A DNA stretch of 64,000 nt from Aquanectria penicillioides (lineage: Eukaryota > Ascomycota > Sordariomycetes > Hypocreales > Nectriaceae): the NCBI GenBank assembly GCA_003415625.1, contig PYIU01000005.1, positions 1,803,001 to 1,867,000 on the forward strand, written 5' to 3'. Made by a program: the position numbers and the translations under genes. Positions 1 to 15,010 of the stretch are shown piece after piece (the stretch's first letter is position 1; the number at the start of each line of letters is the position of its first letter). Under the pieces are notes generated by a model. It made no database searches and was not told where the DNA came from. It was given only the letters and a program-made list of their open reading frames with translations.

Positions 1-3000
1 CGCGCATCTTACCCCAGGTCCACCCATATTTGATGTTGAGGCAAAACAGGCTGCTTGTCTCTCTATCGTGACGACAACGGCACCCGCAGGAGAAGCCATG
101 TGGTGTTGGTTTCTGCGGAGGCCAACCAGCTGGGCTAGTCCCTTTGCGATTACACTTGCTTCCAAAGCGGGGGCGCAGGAAGCGCTAAGCAAATCACAGA
201 GGACTTCGCCTCTCCACACCATCAACAGCGAGGACAGGCGACTCTCCTAACATTGCCACCTGACCATCAGTTCCAACCTCCTTGAAGTACTTTGAGGAAC
301 TAGAGTTGCTGCATCGCAACCATCTCAAAAGTGCTGGCGGCTTGCGGATTGGGGGTGTCTAGGCAGTCAGGAGCGCATCGATCCTGACATCATCTGAAGC
401 TATTTCATTTCCAACTCCCGAGCCACACCATCGAGCATATCGTTGCCCCTGCCAGGGGCCAAGTAGTGTCCTTTGGAGGATCAAGCTGTTGCATGACGCT
501 ACAGTGCAGCGCCGAGTGCCCCGTCTTGGCCGGGCATCTCACATCAGGTTTGCCCGACATGGTGTCAAAGTTGAGAAGCGGGGACGGGCGAGTCGCCTCG
601 CAGGTCAAGACAGGGCATCACACAAGGAACCCCAAATGGTCTCCAAAGAGCTTACCATTGCCAGAAATGGCTGTATGCCGCACCTCTGTGCGACTTGAGA
701 TGACGGCTTTCAGGCGGCCGCCCCAGTCGAGATGTCTGAGGCACGGTGTTCCACCGGGTCGGCAGAGGTTAACATAGGCGTCTGATTAAAAAAAACCAAA
801 GTGAGCTACCTAACGCCATCTGGAACGCAACTCACGAGGGCCGCGAAATGATCTCTCTCAATCCATGCGCTTGGAGAGGAGGGGCGGGTTGGATTGGATA
901 GGTAAACGAGCAGTACAAGTGCAAGGCCAGGCCAATAGCATCAAGGGTGCCTCAGTCAAGTGCCTCCCACCAACACGGGCGCCTAAGCCGGGTTTCACCT
1001 GAAGGCATCTCTATCAATACCGAAACGTGGGAGGGTACGCTCCATTGACCCGGCATACCACAGAAGACGAAGACAGACGTACGTCAGATGTCGAAGCTGC
1101 AGTGGGGTTCCCACGCGCCGGAACGAATTGCCTGCATGAGCAGCACAGGAAGGAATCATGAAACCTGACGACATGCTATTGCCGTACGATAAGACAGTTG
1201 CGAATGGCCCTCATTCTCTAGCCAAGGCGTCGCAAAGCGCCGCTGATCTCCGTGCCGGTGGCATTGGACACTCTTGGCGAGTGTTCAAGACCGCACGCTC
1301 TTGAAGACAAGACGTTCATCCCAGGTTTGCATATCAAAGAACAAGAAAAACCCCTGTTGATTGTCAGAGTCGGCGCGACTACCATGAAACCAATGTGCCT
1401 TTGATGATGCTCGGCGATCAAGAGCCATGATTTGACTTCAGGAACGTCGACGAGCCCCACCCATCATGGGGACATGGTGCTGGTTGATCCCCCCACACTC
1501 AAGTAAATCCAGCGTGAGGTAGAGGCATCTGCGTGACCCCCAATGCCAGAGTGAAGGCTCGCACTGCGCCCGCAAGCGAGCCGGCAGAGATATGGTGTAC
1601 ATCGGTTAACATCTATCGGGTGGGCAGCCCAATGAATAGCTGAGATGGCACCCCCACGCTCCCTGATCAGGTCATCCAGATTTTCCCAGATACGTGCATC
1701 GTCCATTGGGAAGAGAACGGTGCCTCGTCGGACGTCGCGCCCGGATAGGAAATGGTTCCATGGTGCAGCTCGGGAGCATCCTCGGCCGAAGCCATAATAG
1801 TGCATGCGAAATGCTGGAGGGGACTACAACAAGACAACGGTATCTTCAACCTTTCCCCGTGTGGGTAGGCTGGCAAGTCTGGACCTTGTCGAGTCTCAAT
1901 TGAGAGTCCCTATTTTGGCCGATGCCCCGGGTTAAACTGTTCTGAACCACGGAGAGGAAGAACGGTGTTCTCGGGGGATGATTCTGTTGGTTAGTGAGAC
2001 CACGGCTTCCAAGCCACACACAGCTGCGAGGAGCCAACTGGGGGTTGAGCACCATGAGCACCTACTAGTTCGACGCACAGGCCACGCGGGAACCAGGAAG
2101 CTCTCCTCTCATCGGCTAGCCCTAGGCTCTGACCTCTCAGGGGCCCCAGGTCTGCCGTCTGTTCAGGAGCTGCAGCTCTGTTTGATTGCAGGTGCGCTTG
2201 GTCTTGGTATCGGTCTTGGTTGTGTCATTATTTGGGCTTCGCATCCAGTACTGCAATCGAGAGGGGGGTTCTTCGGCTGGAACCGCCACGGGTACGGGTA
2301 CGGCCAGGGCGATCTGGTAAACCTGCTGACTGCATCAATGGCAATACGAGTCCGTGGCTAGGTACACGAACTGCTGGGGGATGTGTGTGCGTGTGTGTGA
2401 GCAGAGCTGACCTCAGCACTCGACTTCGGCGACTGATTTGTTCGTGATCACAACGGGCAATTCCAAAAGAGATGACGGAGGCGCGTGAGAGGAAAGAATT
2501 TTTCGTCGCCTTTCCATGTTGGGGTTTCCAACTCGCCACGAAGGGGAATGCGCACATTCAGCTTCCTCAAATCTGAAATGGCTTTTCTTTTCCTCGCTTC
2601 CCCTCCCGGTCTGGCCGATGGCGATACATCCTCAGCAGCAGATTATCGAGAGGCGCATGCAGGGAAACGAACCGGCACAGCCAAGAAGGTTCGATACGCC
2701 GTAAAAGTCCAAACGCGATCATGCGGGGCTCGCCTGGTGGGCTGTGAGAGGCACCTGGTCGTCTGGTGGTGGTGGGCTCATTGATCACCTCACCCACCAA
2801 GCCCAAAATCCCGTCCTTGGGACCTACCATGCTTCCTCTCAAGCCTACGCAGCCCTTATTGGTGACGACGCTGGTGCGGGCAACGAGGTGGCGGCCTCGA
2901 GGTGAAGATGGACAAAGGCCCAGATGGGTCGCAATGGACGCCGTACAGGGGCTCTCGAACCCCAAATGGGCAACCAAGGCAGACGCTAACCGACAATGCC

Positions 3001-5355
3001 GGGCTACCAAATTTAGTCATCTTCGTGAACTGGCGCTAAGGTGAAAGGTGAGAGAGGCGCCGCAAAAGCAATACGGAAAGAAGAAGCAAAACACAAAGAA
3101 CTAAAGATCGGGTTTGATCCCCGCCTCCGCAGACCATCGTCACTGCCAGCCAACAAAGGCGCTAGCAAAGTGTGACCAGCTGTCATAGAGCTAGCGGCTC
3201 ATTATTCGATGTCAGGACGAAATGAAAGAAGTTCCCCTTGAATAATATTCACTGTCTCTTTTGCTGGCCGCACGGTACCTTGCATTCAGCCAGCTGCGAA
3301 CCATGAAGATAGATTACCAACATCGGCAGGGACGGCTCATGCAGGTCAGCAGACGAGGAACAGAGATGACAGGAGGGCCACGAGAGGCAACCAACCAACC
3401 AACCAGCAGGCCAGACACGAAGCCTTCAACCAGTCAGCAAAGTCGTCAGCCAGCCGCCTCTGAACAAGAGGGGCATCGACAGCCTGGTTTGGGATCGGAG
3501 TGGTGTGGTCGTCTGTTGTGCCTTGTGAAGGCTTGAATCTCTTATTCGCTGGGGCGGGACTATGATCTGACAGCTAAGATCCAGGACCAGGGCCAACAAA
3601 AAAATTTTAACCTCCGTGATGCCCTTGTGCAACCCAAAAGGGCCCACTAAGAACCAACAATTGAACCAGACGTTATCGAGTACGGAGGATTTGCCAAGAG
3701 ATATCCCCAGAGTGCCTCCTGGCCAGGGCTCAGCCCGTGACCCTCGTCCCATGATGGAATAGCGCTGTTCCTCATTCGGCATGATCGACAAATAGCCTAC
3801 TCTGGGCGTCTCTAAGTCCGGGGCGCTACTGGACTAGGGACTAGCGCTCCCCTTTCCTAACGGCACACCCTTCCATTTCGTTCCTAGTTTCCTTTGACAG
3901 CCCGCCCGATTTTTTTTTCTTTTTTTTCTTTTTTGGCTCTAAATCCCCTGTCCTCCTGAAAGAGGCTTGCCGCCAGCAGAAAGCCAAGCTTCATTTCGGC
4001 TTTAGGCGTAGAGCTTGATAGAGGAATATGGAGCCCGGAGACGGATCGGCCGATTGGCAGTGACGACATCGATTACAGGCCTCATGAAAGCGAAAAAGAA
4101 AAGAAAAATTTGTTGTCACGGAGCAAGGAATGAACAATAGTTATATGTAATGATGTCACTAACTACGATACATGAAATTAGATGTTGGTGGATCAAGCAA
4201 AACTAAAGCATTTTTAGTGTAATGTAAAACAAGTAATAAAGAAGCCATTATGTTGCCCAGCCATAACCAAATCTTCAGTCATGTGTTGTGACGATAGGGC
4301 AGACCTTCCATAGAAGAGAGTAGGACATCAGGGTCAAGCGACTGACGACGACATGTGGAGGTGCAAAAGTGGTCCAATGGGAAGCTCAAGGTGACACCAA
4401 GACTCCTTGAGGTGATGCCATGTCGAGATTGGGTTGTGCGATGTCGTAGGAAGAGCACGTTTTTCTCAGAGTAGTGGGGCATTACCAAATCGAACCTCAA
4501 TGCAGGAGCTTGCTAGCATCGTGACATGGCGATGAGATTTTTCATCATCTAAAATTCCAGCGAATCGTCATCGCGAATCCAGTTGGCGAATCGGTGACTG
4601 TGCCCTGTGCTCGCATATATTTTTTTCTTTCTCGCCTTTGCGCAAGAAAGCCAAATCCTCACGTCACAGGGCGAAGCGCTTACGCCCTCCGAAGTCCCCG
4701 GCTGGTCCGGTGTAGTACACTTTGTCACGAATTGCGTTTGAATGTCTGATTGATTGACAGATTCAGATCGTCGTGAGCACGTTTCGAGAGCACGTTTTAC
4801 AAACACCCCTGAGCTGGGCACATAAGCCCACTTGCAAAGTTTTTTTTTTCTACTTCGTTTTGGTTCTGTTTCTGTCCAGGCAATTTTGTTATTGGCTTTT
4901 TTTGCCCCTTGTGTGTGTTTTTTTTTTTTTACGCCTTGGCTTGCTGGCTTTGGCCTCGACCTGGCTGGAGCGTTCACAGAGCAGCCGCAAGCCCCCGACA
5001 AAGCCGCCCACGGGCGAGTACAAGGGTAGTTCATTGGCTCACATGGCGCCTCCCACTGCCATGGTCATACGAGCATTCGTCTGAGAGAGGAACGACGTAA
5101 TAAATTTTGACAACTGGAGCCACGAGGCGGGAGATGCTTTTTTCGTTGTTTTTTCTTTTTCGGGAATTATGGTACCCCATCACTCGCTTGACCGTTTTGA
5201 CTCTTTACTTTGGCGCCTCGTGGTTCTCCGATCTTCGCTCGACGGATTGAGTGACTCCCTGAAAATCAGGGTCCAGCATCCACTCTTCCCGTGTCGTTCG
5301 CAGATGACTGAATGTAAAAAATTTTCTCTTCGTTGATGCTCTGTGCTCTCAGCTC

Positions 5356-5378
5356 TTTTTTTTTTTTTTTTTTTTTTT
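5356..5378. repeat. Poly(T) tract, 23 nt
   Basis: This is an uninterrupted run of 23 T followed by a short G/C run. It is one of five A/T homopolymers of 20 nt or more in the window. It lies in gene-free DNA, so no role can be assigned. Confidence 0.95.
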
Positions 5379-5588
5379 GCCCCCCAGATAACAAGGTCAC
5401 CCTCAACTGATCCCCCCTGAGATAGGCATGTCCGGTTCGGTAGCAACGGGAAGCATGGTCCTCCACTCGCTTCGCCTCAGCAGCAGGCAACAAACCTAAC
5501 CCCGATAGCCATCAACCCCCGTTTCGCTGCGACGCTGGACGGGTGTTAGTGGACCTGAACTCGCCCTAGACCTGGCCTTACCGTGGTC

Positions 5589-5620
5589 TCTGACCCTGAG
5601 TGCCTCTGACCCTGAGTGCC
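5589..5620. repeat. Perfect 16-bp tandem duplication
   Basis: The 16-mer TCTGACCCTGAGTGCC occurs twice back to back (5589-5604 and 5605-5620) and is followed by a partial third copy beginning TTTGACC. It is a minisatellite-like unit in gene-free DNA. Confidence 0.9.
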
Positions 5621-7557
5621 TTTGACCTGGCCTGGTCTATGCTTCGGGCGAGGGTTGCGTACTACACCTTGACGAGGGATGGGCTCGGCTCAGGGGAGGA
5701 CGGATCGCACCAAGGACGGGCGGGAATCATTGCCATGGCCGTGAATGCCTATCTGAGGTAGGTGCATAGGGGGGCAAGGAAGGCATTGGTAGGGGGGCGA
5801 GGGCGTGGGTTGGTCAATGGGTATTCGAGGCTCTAGGCGGATCCCAATTGCACTTTGTGTTACCGTGCGCTGGTTGCCTTCTCAATTCCATTTTGCAAAT
5901 GCAAATGTACTTACCGTGCATTTACTTACAAACAGCACTGACTACACCTTGGCCACAACGCCGCCTCACCGAGCGTGTTAGTCCCGAGTGGCTGACTGGG
6001 GTATGGGGGCCTTGAGGGGGAGAAGCCCACTGTTAGTGTCAAGGACGACATCTGTGTGGTGGTTTTTTTGGGAGGGACTTCTCCTTCTTTGCAGGCTGTG
6101 TTTTCTTTTTCCTATCTGTTGCTTATCTGTGTTCCTGCCGCGACCCGTTGCCTCTGTGCCGGGCTGGTGTAGCATCGTGTCATTTCCACCCACGCTGCCT
6201 TGACCTAGCCGATTTGACAAGTCACAAAGCTCCCCCGCATTTCTCACAACAACTGCAACGGCCACGGGGCCAGCCGGGCATATCTACCCAAACAACAGCG
6301 GGCGTAGGTGCCGCTGAGGCCATCTTGCAGCTTGCAGGCCGGAGCGGACGCCTTGCTTGCTTGCCAAAAATACAAGGGTGGGGGATTTATTGGAGGTCGG
6401 AGGGATTGGGAGGGATGGGATCCCTAGACATACAACCCTCTCTTACCTGGGCGCAAGGAACAGGTCGCATGGTAGGTGGACGGTGGTCGAGGGCGAAGCA
6501 AGATGCCGCAGGCTCCCTTGGGCGCTAGCTGGAGGCTTCACCTCAGGCTTTTCTGTCTCTGTCTGTGCGCTGCTCAGCGCCTGGAATTGTTTTGCTGCAC
6601 CTCGACGCTCTGGGGAAGAGGGCGTGCGGTAGTTCGTTGTGGGCAGTGGCTCAGGGGCTTGCCGCCTCGTACCAGACATGCTCGGCCGGCGCTCAGTATC
6701 CCGGTCGGGTTTCGCCTCGTCGTTTCGATGACGGCCGTTCAGTCCCTCACCCTCGCGGGAGAGACTATCGAAATGGACTCTCTCTCTCTCCAGATCTGAG
6801 CAGGTGCCGTGCTCCATGCATGGTGCTGTCGCCGCAGCAGCGCAGTCGTCCTCCCAGTCCCGATAATGCTTCCCTCCTACCCGTGCTGGTTGCTGCTGGG
6901 TGGTGGCTTGTGTCGGCTGATCACCCACGCAGTCAAGGGCCTCCTCGCAGCTGCGCAAACCCCACGCCTGCGACGCTTGAAGATTTGCTCTAGGACGGTT
7001 TTGGGAGGGTGTTGGCACGCCTGAAAGGAGACTCGTCAGGTTGCACAACCGCCTCGTTTGGCCAACGGACCATGGCGAGCCATGCCTACATGCGCCCGAA
7101 GGAGGCCGCGGCGTGACGGCGTCGTTGCATCGCAGCTCGCCAACGCTTCTTGTCAAACTGGTCTGAGCTCCCTTGGCTGCAACCAAGCCATCGAGAGAGG
7201 TTTGGGTTGACACTAGCGAGCCAGGAAACTTTTTTTTCTCCTTCGCCACGCAGGTCATTCATTGAAGTTTGTCCATGTCCGAATTTCGGCTCGTGTGGTT
7301 GACCAATCACAGCCGCCGACGCCGTTCCCCAGATTGACCAGTGGGCCACCCCCAGATAGCGGGTGGAGCCGGCGCTCGGCGGCGGAGGCAAAGAAAATAT
7401 GGACACCAACACACTGACTGACTGACCTGTCTCCTCTCGTCGACATTTGCAGCTGTCCGTGGGGTTGGCGGCGCTCCTCTGGAAGACGCCGCGTGGAAAC
7501 GGTGCATGCAAATCCTCAAGACCAATAGACATGTCTGCGAATCATCACATCACCTAT

Positions 7558-7588
7558 CTGACCTGTCCTGACCTGTCCTGACATGTCC
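7558..7588. repeat. Short tandem repeat, 10-bp unit
   Basis: The unit CTGACCTGTC is repeated about three times, the last copy diverged to a CTGACATGTC form. It lies in gene-free DNA. Confidence 0.8.
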
Positions 7589-8581
7589 AGTCTGTGCGGG
7601 GCACGACATTGCGCCGACGGCACCCTTTGTTGTTCGGGGTCCTTGGACCACGGACTCGGGTTTTTCAATGGCATGGCGCCGGCTATATCGGTGGTGGCTT
7701 GACTCCCGTCCACGCTGCCTATCCCCCTAACCAACACGACGACCATCTCCGCGGGGATGGAAGGGATGACGAGGTCCATGGCATCTTCTAGCGGTCTTTT
7801 GGGTTCTTCGCCAATGGCTCGCGCAGCCCAGCGACAAAGCATCATTTGTCTGCTTGACACCGGTCCGTGGACGCGGAATCTCTCAGATCCGGCGCCTGCA
7901 CCCATCGTCACATCCGCCGTCAGCCAAAAGCCACCAACATCACGAAACATTGCAAACAATCCATCCGCATTACCATATTTTGGGGGTTCATCTCTTCTTA
8001 CTGGCAGCTTTCCTCTCCAGCCGCTTGGACCCCGATGCTGGCTTGCCAGCTTGCCCGGCCGCTTTGCTTTTGTGACGACATCTTACTCCGTGCAGCTGTA
8101 ACCCCCCATGCCATCCTATGCTCCTTTTGCATCTACATTTCCATTTTCCCCCTCACCTGCGAGACAGCCCATGCCGGCAATCTCAATTCTCGATGCCTCT
8201 TCCTTCGCCCCTCGACCCTCGACCCCCGCCCGCGCATTGCGCTCGGCAACACCGTCTCATTCGGTCTCTGGGGTCACGGGGGACGCGGGGTGGTTTGCAA
8301 AGCGCGCCGTCTGGTGATGTGCAACCCAAGCCATACCCGTCCAAGAACAAGGAAGTCATTTAGTTCAGACGACCCTTGGCCATGACAGCGGAACTTAGTC
8401 GGGTCCTTTGAGATTTCCTGGAGAAGATAATGCGGAGGTGGCGTCAGAGTCCTGCGCTAAATGTCTCGGTTGTGGGCGCTGAGTCTCCATGTGACCAGTC
8501 TCTTCGGCCAAGAGAGGCAGCTCCTGCAGGAACTCGTGAGCCCCAGCCTTCGAGTGCCATGGTGCTTGGTGAAATTTCTTC

Positions 8582-8599
8582 GGGGGGGGGGGGGGGGGG
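8582..8599. repeat. Poly(G) tract, 18 nt
   Basis: This is an uninterrupted run of 18 G. Such long G runs can form quadruplexes and are prone to length errors in sequencing. No gene overlaps it. Confidence 0.95.
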
Positions 8600-11132
8600 A
8601 CCTCAGGGCCAAGGGTGTTATTGATGACATGCAATGGGCCGAGAGCGAGTGTGCCGCAGACGCCCCCTCCCTCGTGGGCTGGTGTCGCTTGGTTTGGGAC
8701 TTTGAGTTTCAGTGCAGCCCGCGGCGTGATGGCTCACGGGACTTTTAGAAATGATATCAAAGACGTACGAGATTACCCAATGGAAACACTATTCACGTGG
8801 GCATCGGCGGCTGCGTCGCGTCAGGGTTCGTCTGCCAGTGCTCCAGGGTAGGTCCCCTGCCGAAGAAGCCCTCCTCCGGGAACCAACTCGAGAGCCATGA
8901 TACTACAGTTGGCTGTGATACCATGAGGTCCCCTTGTGGTACAGTACTCTTCATTTTTACTTGCTCTTACTATTCGCCTTGTGTCGGGTGGTTTTCGTGG
9001 CAATGTCCAAAACCCTCGTCTGAGGCCAAGGGGGAGGGAGTGGTGCAATACATCCATCCCACCCAATTCCAATGCCCTTGTAATTGGGCTCATACTCATA
9101 CAACAGAGTCATTGTATCGCCAATCCCTAGACAATAGAATGCAGGGTCATCCAAAGGTAACGAGACACGACAGGCATTATCCTGACAGAGCTAGTAGCAC
9201 CTGTACCCAATCAACTCGTGAAACCCCCAGGCTTTTCTTCAACCCCGTCAACGAGAAAGCCGCAACACCAATGTCCTGACTTCGCCGGGTGCATTGCCGA
9301 CGAAAAGCGGCAGTTCCAAGCCTGCGTGTCCCAGCCAGAGCGCTTCCGTGGGTCGTCGAATGTTGTCATACCACGCGCGAATCGTCGCCTCCCGTTCAAC
9401 GTGATATCGGTGTCACAGACGCCTCGACCCGAGACTGCACGCCAACGCGCCGATAGAGAGCCTCCCCCTGCGCGCGCGGCGAGCAAGAGGTAGACAGACA
9501 CCTGCGCCAACCCGAGTCGGTGAGACGCCGTCGCCCTCAGACCGGTGCGGAAAATTGCATCTTTAGACATTGCCATTCTGGGCGAGGAGCAGCGGTCGTG
9601 GCGACGAAGCTTGTGTGATGGTGATGACATGAGGGGGCAGAGCCTTGCCGATAGAAAAATGTCCACACGATTCTATTATCGCGGAACGAGACCTCGACAG
9701 GAATCGATTGATCCCGGGCTGTTGAGGGCCACCAGGGATTTCTTGGGACGCCGTGGTCTGTAAGTCCTATTCTGTGATGGGCTGACGGATGCCATCGGGA
9801 GCCCGGTTCATAGAGAAGAGTCTTGAGAAGATAGACTCCAAAAAGAAAAAGACTCTTTCCAACTATTCAATTCTGTCTAGCCGAGCTGCCAGTGCCTCGC
9901 GAACACGATCGATGTGCGTGATACCATGTGCAATCTCGACTCAAATCCGGCGAATCGAAGTGGCGCAAGGGGACATGAATTCTAACCCGCAGATTAGGCA
10001 CGATTTTCTATTCACCCGAGTCAAACTTGAATGCTGGGACTTAATCTGGTTTAATGTATCTACGTGGTTCGAGTTTCTAGAGGTCGTGGAAATACGTATG
10101 ATGGATTGTCCGAGATGCGCCTCAAAGATAAAGACGATAAGCTATAATTGCAGTGCAATGCAGCCGACCCAGCCACCTAATGCTGTCCGTGCCCCTACAT
10201 GAAACTATATACTCGGAACATTCATTGGCATGTGAGAAGATGGATGGTGATAAACGTCACTGGTCGTTTTGATATGAAGCCTCATTCAACCCAAGTGTCT
10301 CCAGTGGATTCGAGCAACCCCCCAAGTGGGCTGCGCCTAACGCGGCATTGCCATCTCAGAGCAAGACAGTTGCTATTCGACGCTAGGGGTATCAAATGAA
10401 ATACCGTCAGCAGCATGGCCTCAAAATGAAGTGCTGTTATCGAACAAATAGAAAGAGTCGGAAATGTTCTTGGCTGATCGGCGATGGTTTGTTGTTGTTG
10501 GGCATCAAGGCTTCATTCGTGGAGCCAGTACCCAAAACAACACCCAATGAAATTGAACTACCATATGAGACAACCTAAGAGTCTGGAAAATCTAGAACCT
10601 CTTGTCGTGCCGCTCGAAGAGGATACTTAGTCGGCAGCTTGATTGGTCTTCTCTTATCCTGCTGGGGAGTGTGGCAAGGGAAGAAGAGGTAACAAGGCCA
10701 AGAGAAGAGAGTATAAGAGCAATGCGGCCTTATTTGTCCTCAGGATGAATAAAAGGTTGAGACCATGGTGCTCGTCAAGCTATCGTTGGATCGGGATCAT
10801 TCATCTATCTCACGAGGATTAGGTATATTGCGATGTCGATGTGAACATTCTCAGTCCGATATTGGCTGTAGGATAACTTGAGGGACTGTTACTTCACAAG
10901 TATTACACTAAACTACTTAAGATGCATGCTGAAATCAAGTTCACCTTCAAGTCGACGAGAAAAAGTTTCATTTCAAGCTGTGTTGGTAAACAACTACTTG
11001 AGAGAGGGTATATAGGAGAGACACAGAGTAGCTGCTGCAAGAACCAGTCTCAGATTGAAATGGGATTCTAATCAGAACCGACAAACTCATTCTATTATTC
11101 TTTCTTTTACTTTATATATGTATATCTTATGT

Positions 11133-15010
<3,878 letters not shown>

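Larger units (their letters stand above)
1..11132. other. Long stretch without recognisable genes
   Basis: I see no recognisable coding gene here on either strand. The longest open frame is 271 codons on the minus strand (6443-7258). It has low-complexity composition, no domain I recognise and no supporting intron structure, so I do not call it a gene. No reverse transcriptase, DDE transposase, tRNA B-box or rRNA pattern was seen. The sequence is mixed GC-rich DNA with homopolymer runs (T23 near 5356, G18 near 8582), a short tandem duplication near 5589, and a more AT-rich patch around 4090-4260. The last 500 bases before 11132 would include the 3' untranslated region and terminator of the minus-strand glutathione reductase gene. 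Confidence 0.6.

Noticed and set aside
2940..2990. GGGGTTCGAGAGCCCC on the minus strand resembling a tRNA B box
   Set aside because: The B box is imperfect and no A box or cloverleaf can be folded at the right distance.
6443..7258. 271-codon minus-strand open frame
   Set aside because: It is the longest frame in the left 11 kb but has no recognisable domain, low-complexity composition and a non-coding look; left as unsupported.
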